This document shows positions 5,818 to 7,487 of a stretch of DNA of 7,487 nucleotides, piece by piece. The notes below the pieces were generated by a model that was not told the DNA's origin, ran no database searches, and saw only the letters and a program-made list of their open reading frames with translations. Position numbers and translations under genes: made by a program. The DNA comes from Pseudohongiella sp. (GTDB taxonomy: Bacteria; Pseudomonadota; Gammaproteobacteria; Pseudomonadales; Pseudohongiellaceae). Within the stretch, counting starts at the first letter, position 1. Every line of letters starts with the position of its first letter. The DNA is taken from positions 1-7,487 of the forward strand of contig JAUSPW010000247.1 of assembly GCA_030652635.1 (NCBI GenBank), in the 5' to 3' direction.

Positions 5818-5865
5818 GTACGGGAATGCCGTACGAGTATACGTTAGCCTCCCTAACAATCTCAA
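5818..5865 (-). promoter_or_regulatory. Toxin-antitoxin promoter and operator
   Basis: On the minus strand, TTGAGA (5865-5860) and TATACT (5841-5836) form a -35/-10 pair with an 18-bp spacer. Downstream of the -10, GTACGG and CCGTAC (5818-5823, 5829-5834) form an inverted repeat with a 5-bp centre. The palindrome GTATAC (5837-5842) overlaps the -10 itself. E. coli YefM binds palindromes with a TGTACA core, so these are likely operator half-sites. The spacer holds GTTAG/CTAAC (5843-5857). The -35 box lies within the left arm of the attC-like site. Confidence 0.65.
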
Positions 5866-5913
5866 GCAATCGGACGCCAGCTTCGCCGGCGCCGTTGTTG
5901 ATGGGCGATAGAT
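5851..5913 (+). repeat. attC-like site 4
   Basis: A 63-bp imperfect inverted repeat with the plan of an integron attC in plus orientation. The left outer box is CCCTAAC (5851-5857). The left arm 5862-5878 pairs with the right arm 5888-5901 completely, leaving G5866, T5870 and A5874 as extra bases on the left only. The left arm shares TCAAGCAA and GGACGC, in the same order, with site 1 at 116-132. The right outer box GATAGAT (5907-5913) has A where GTTRRRY has the first T, so the site may be inactive as a recombination target. It may double as a terminator for the MipA-like gene. Confidence 0.6.
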
Positions 5914-5929
5914 TGGGAATAGATCAAAG

Positions 5930-6757
5930 TCAGAACACGTAAATAAAACCGATGCCTACTTCGGCTTCAAAGTTGCTGCGTGAAATTGGGCTGTCCGCAA
6001 CATCGCTCCCAAAACGCTCGTAGAACACCTCGCCAAAAATCTGCCAATTGTCATTGATGTAATTACGATACGTGTAGTTAACCCCGATTGAGCGGAAACC
6101 GCCACCCAGCGTGGTCTGGTTCAGTCCAGACGCTGCTGACTGCACGGCGGTGATGCCAAAGTCTTTATTGGCCAGTTCGCTATTGTGGAAAACAGCACCG
6201 ATGGACAATTCAGAACCGGTGCCGTTCTTTTGCTCTCCAAAGCGACGCCCCGCACCCAACAGAGCAAAACTGCCGGTATCTCCGGTGACAACCCGGCCAT
6301 CCAGCCAATAACGCCAATCCGCATCAAACGCATAACGCGTTTGCAGCACGACTTGAGTGCCCTCCTCTGTATTGCCGAGCCCGTTCAAGCGCCCGTCATC
6401 GGAATCACCTTCTTCCCGACCTTCATCAAAGGCCACCACGGCATCAAATAACCATTTTTCCGCACGCAGACCACGCCACCCCAGTGCCTCGCCCGCAAAG
6501 TAGAAAACATCATCACCGCGGCGCCATTGCACCCCACCTGCCGGCTGTGCTTCGAAACCAAACTCATCCGCCCCTTCGTAGGCAGATTCGTACTCAACAC
6601 CCAGGCCAAGCCCGAAGCCCCAGCCATCCTGCCCCCTAGTAAAGTCGTCGACCGAGGGCAAAGGCACCAATGCGGTTTGGGGTTCCTGTGCCAATACGGA
6701 TTGAAAAAACAGCGCTTGCGTGAAACCTGCTACCAGTAAACCTGTAAATTTTTTCAT
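5930..6757 (-). CDS. MipA/OmpV-family outer-membrane protein
   Basis: A 275-residue protein of the MipA/OmpV family (beta-barrel outer-membrane proteins; some scaffold murein enzymes, others are porin-like). I chose the ATG at 6757 because it yields a clear signal peptide (MKKFTGLLVAGFTQALFFQS, then VLA before the cut at about residue 23-24) and GAGAG lies just upstream. The mature part shows alternating polar and hydrophobic strands, GWGFGLGLGVEYESAYEGAD (45-64) as the typical first-strand motif, and ends in aromatic FIYVF as barrel proteins do. Length is normal. It is divergent from the OmdA gene; an inverted repeat at 6781-6798 lies in its upstream region. Probably a single-gene unit. Confidence 0.9.
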   Translation of the reverse strand: MKKFTGLLVAGFTQALFFQSVLAQEPQTALVPLPSVDDFTRGQDGWGFGLGLGVEYESAYEGADEFGFEAQPAGGVQWRRGDDVFYFAGEALGWRGLRAEKWLFDAVVAFDEGREEGDSDDGRLNGLGNTEEGTQVVLQTRYAFDADWRYWLDGRVVTGDTGSFALLGAGRRFGEQKNGTGSELSIGAVFHNSELANKDFGITAVQSAASGLNQTTLGGGFRSIGVNYTYRNYINDNWQIFGEVFYERFGSDVADSPISRSNFEAEVGIGFIYVF

Positions 6758-6780
6758 ATACTCTCTACTCAAAAATGTGT

Positions 6781-6798
6781 CGGAATATAATGATTCCG
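6781..6798. promoter_or_regulatory. Inverted repeat upstream of the MipA-like gene (candidate operator)
   Basis: CGGAAT (6781-6786) and ATTCCG (6793-6798) form a perfect inverted repeat with a 6-bp AT-rich centre, 24 bp upstream of the MipA-like start. Read on the minus strand, the centre contains a TATATT-like -10. A regulator bound here would block or position RNA polymerase. The regulator is unknown. Confidence 0.4.
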
Positions 6799-6930
6799 TT
6801 GATCGCGCGGTTATTACGTCAAGCATGTGTGGATGGATGACTGTCGGGTTGAGGGTCCGATCCGACTTTGCCTTCATCTTGCTTCAACTGTCATGAGCGC
6901 CCGATGCCCGAAGATAAAAGGTAAAAGATT

Positions 6931-7236
6931 ATGTCGACTATTTCCGGTGGACTTGTTCATGAATTACCTCAAGATTTGGCAAACGTTTTGGGCGACAACA
7001 GTGGCACTGCAGAGCTCTGGGAGAGCCTGACACCCATCGGTCGTAATGAATTCATTTGCTGGATAGAAGACGCCAAACAGGAAAAGACCCGTTTGAAACG
7101 GATCAATCGGACTGTTGAGGAACTTCATGAAGGGAAGAAGCGTCCATGTTGCTGGGTGGGTTGCATTCATCGCACGGATAAAAAACCCAGCAAGTGGCAG
7201 CAAGATGTGTTGATCGACAAGAAGCCAAAAGAATAA
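6931..7236 (+). CDS. YdeI/OmpD-associated (OmdA) family protein
   Basis: A 101-residue protein with the OmdA (YdeI/OmpD-associated) domain: residues about 29-75, LWESLTPIGRNEFICWIEDA, then KTRLKRINRTVEELHEGK, match the family's helical core. This family is annotated as bacteriocin-protection or OmpD-associated, with little biochemistry behind the names. The N-terminal 28 residues are a short lead with a typical 'LPQDLANVL' helix; the tail after CCWVGC is basic and probably flexible. AAAAGG lies at good distance before the ATG. It is followed after 55 bp by a DUF1801-like gene on the same strand, which matches the domain pairing seen in fused YdeI proteins. Cytosolic. Confidence 0.85.
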   Translation: MSTISGGLVHELPQDLANVLGDNSGTAELWESLTPIGRNEFICWIEDAKQEKTRLKRINRTVEELHEGKKRPCCWVGCIHRTDKKPSKWQQDVLIDKKPKE

Positions 7237-7237
7237 A

Positions 7238-7252
7238 CCACTCATAGAGTGG
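7238..7252. other. Short hairpin between the OmdA and DUF1801-like genes
   Basis: CCACTC (7238-7243) and GAGTGG (7247-7252) form a perfect 6-bp stem with an ATA loop directly after the OmdA stop codon. There is no T-run, so termination is doubtful. The right arm overlaps a GTGGAG that could serve the in-frame ATG at 7259. Confidence 0.4.
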
Positions 7253-7291
7253 AGCGTTATGTATCACAACCACGACCACATGGAGCCCATT

Positions 7292-7487
7292 ATGTCCGAT
7301 TTTCAGGCAGTTTTCAGCGAACTACGCAATATCATGGCGCCCTACGCCGCCGAGTTAACCACTCAAAAAGACACCAGCGACGAGCTGTATGTAAACACGG
7401 CGCACATTCAAAAGAACAAGACGCCATTGTTTTTTGGGGCGGTGCAGATCAAGAAGTCGTACGTCAGTTATCACCTTATGCCGTTGT
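7292..7487 (+). CDS. DUF1801-like protein (5' part, runs off the window)
   Basis: At least 65 residues, open at the window edge. The sequence (MSDFQAVFSELRNIMAPYA, then NKTPLFFGAVQIKKSYVSYHLMPL) resembles DUF1801/YdhG-type proteins: a helix, then antiparallel strands with the FFGAVQIKK.YVS.HLMP pattern. I chose ATG 7292 because GGAG lies 6 nt upstream; ATG 7259 and ATG 7280 are in the same frame and would add 11 or 4 residues (MYHNHDHMEPI at most), a His-rich lead unlike the family. It follows the OmdA gene on the same strand and is probably cotranscribed. Function unknown. Confidence 0.7.
   Translation, partial: MSDFQAVFSELRNIMAPYAAELTTQKDTSDELYVNTAHIQKNKTPLFFGAVQIKKSYVSYHLMPL

Noticed and set aside
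5801..5869. Longer antitoxin start at 5869
   Set aside because: It would place the promoter and attC-like sequence inside the gene, and the ATG at 5800 has a better ribosome site and the family's usual N terminus.
6810..6870. TCAAGC near 6819 and TTGA near 6850 resemble attC arms
   Set aside because: The intervening arms do not pair and there are no GTTRRRY or RYYYAAC boxes at the expected places.
6758..6877. Longer MipA-like start at 6877
   Set aside because: It would bury the signal peptide 40 residues inside the protein.

Overview
The window looks like accessory DNA from a gammaproteobacterium, perhaps a marine or environmental one. The families present (MipA/OmpV outer-membrane protein, YefM-YoeB, a MerR-controlled DUF2938/DUF2798 operon, DUF697 GTPase) fit that reading, but no marker gene fixes the taxon. 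There is no rRNA, tRNA, transposase, integrase or CRISPR array.

Layout: (1) Positions 1-1000 read like part of an integron gene-cassette array. The tail of one gene is followed by a 59-bp attC-like site (106-164), a YciI-like gene, a second, degenerate attC-like site (498-551), a GFA-domain gene, and a doubtful third site (927-989). The integron integrase and attI are not in the window. (2) Positions 978-2366 hold a divergent unit. Two small membrane-protein genes (DUF2938 and DUF2798, minus strand) face a MerR-family regulator (plus strand). The intergenic region carries a MerR-type promoter with a 19-bp spacer filled by a SoxR-box-like palindrome. Behind the regulator lies a 44-codon remnant of an antibiotic biosynthesis monooxygenase (ABM) gene that has lost its middle in frame. 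(3) Positions 2511-5172, visibly richer in G+C, encode two overlapping GTPases: a DUF697-type GTPase and a larger one with two N-terminal membrane helices. They are the best candidate here for a poorly described system. (4) Positions 5275-5800 encode a YefM/YoeB-type toxin-antitoxin pair on the minus strand. Its promoter runs into another attC-like site (5851-5913) whose left arm is close in sequence to the first. (5) Positions 5930-7487 hold a MipA/OmpV porin-like gene (minus), then a divergent YdeI/OmpD-associated (OmdA) gene and the start of a DUF1801-like gene (plus).

How the parts may work together: the MerR regulator very probably controls the DUF2938-DUF2798 operon. The toxin-antitoxin pair is autonomous and may stabilise the accessory region. 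The two GTPases are probably co-translated and act together at the inner membrane. OmdA and DUF1801-like domains occur fused in YdeI proteins, so the last two genes may be a split version. All functional statements rest on motif recognition by eye; no search was run.
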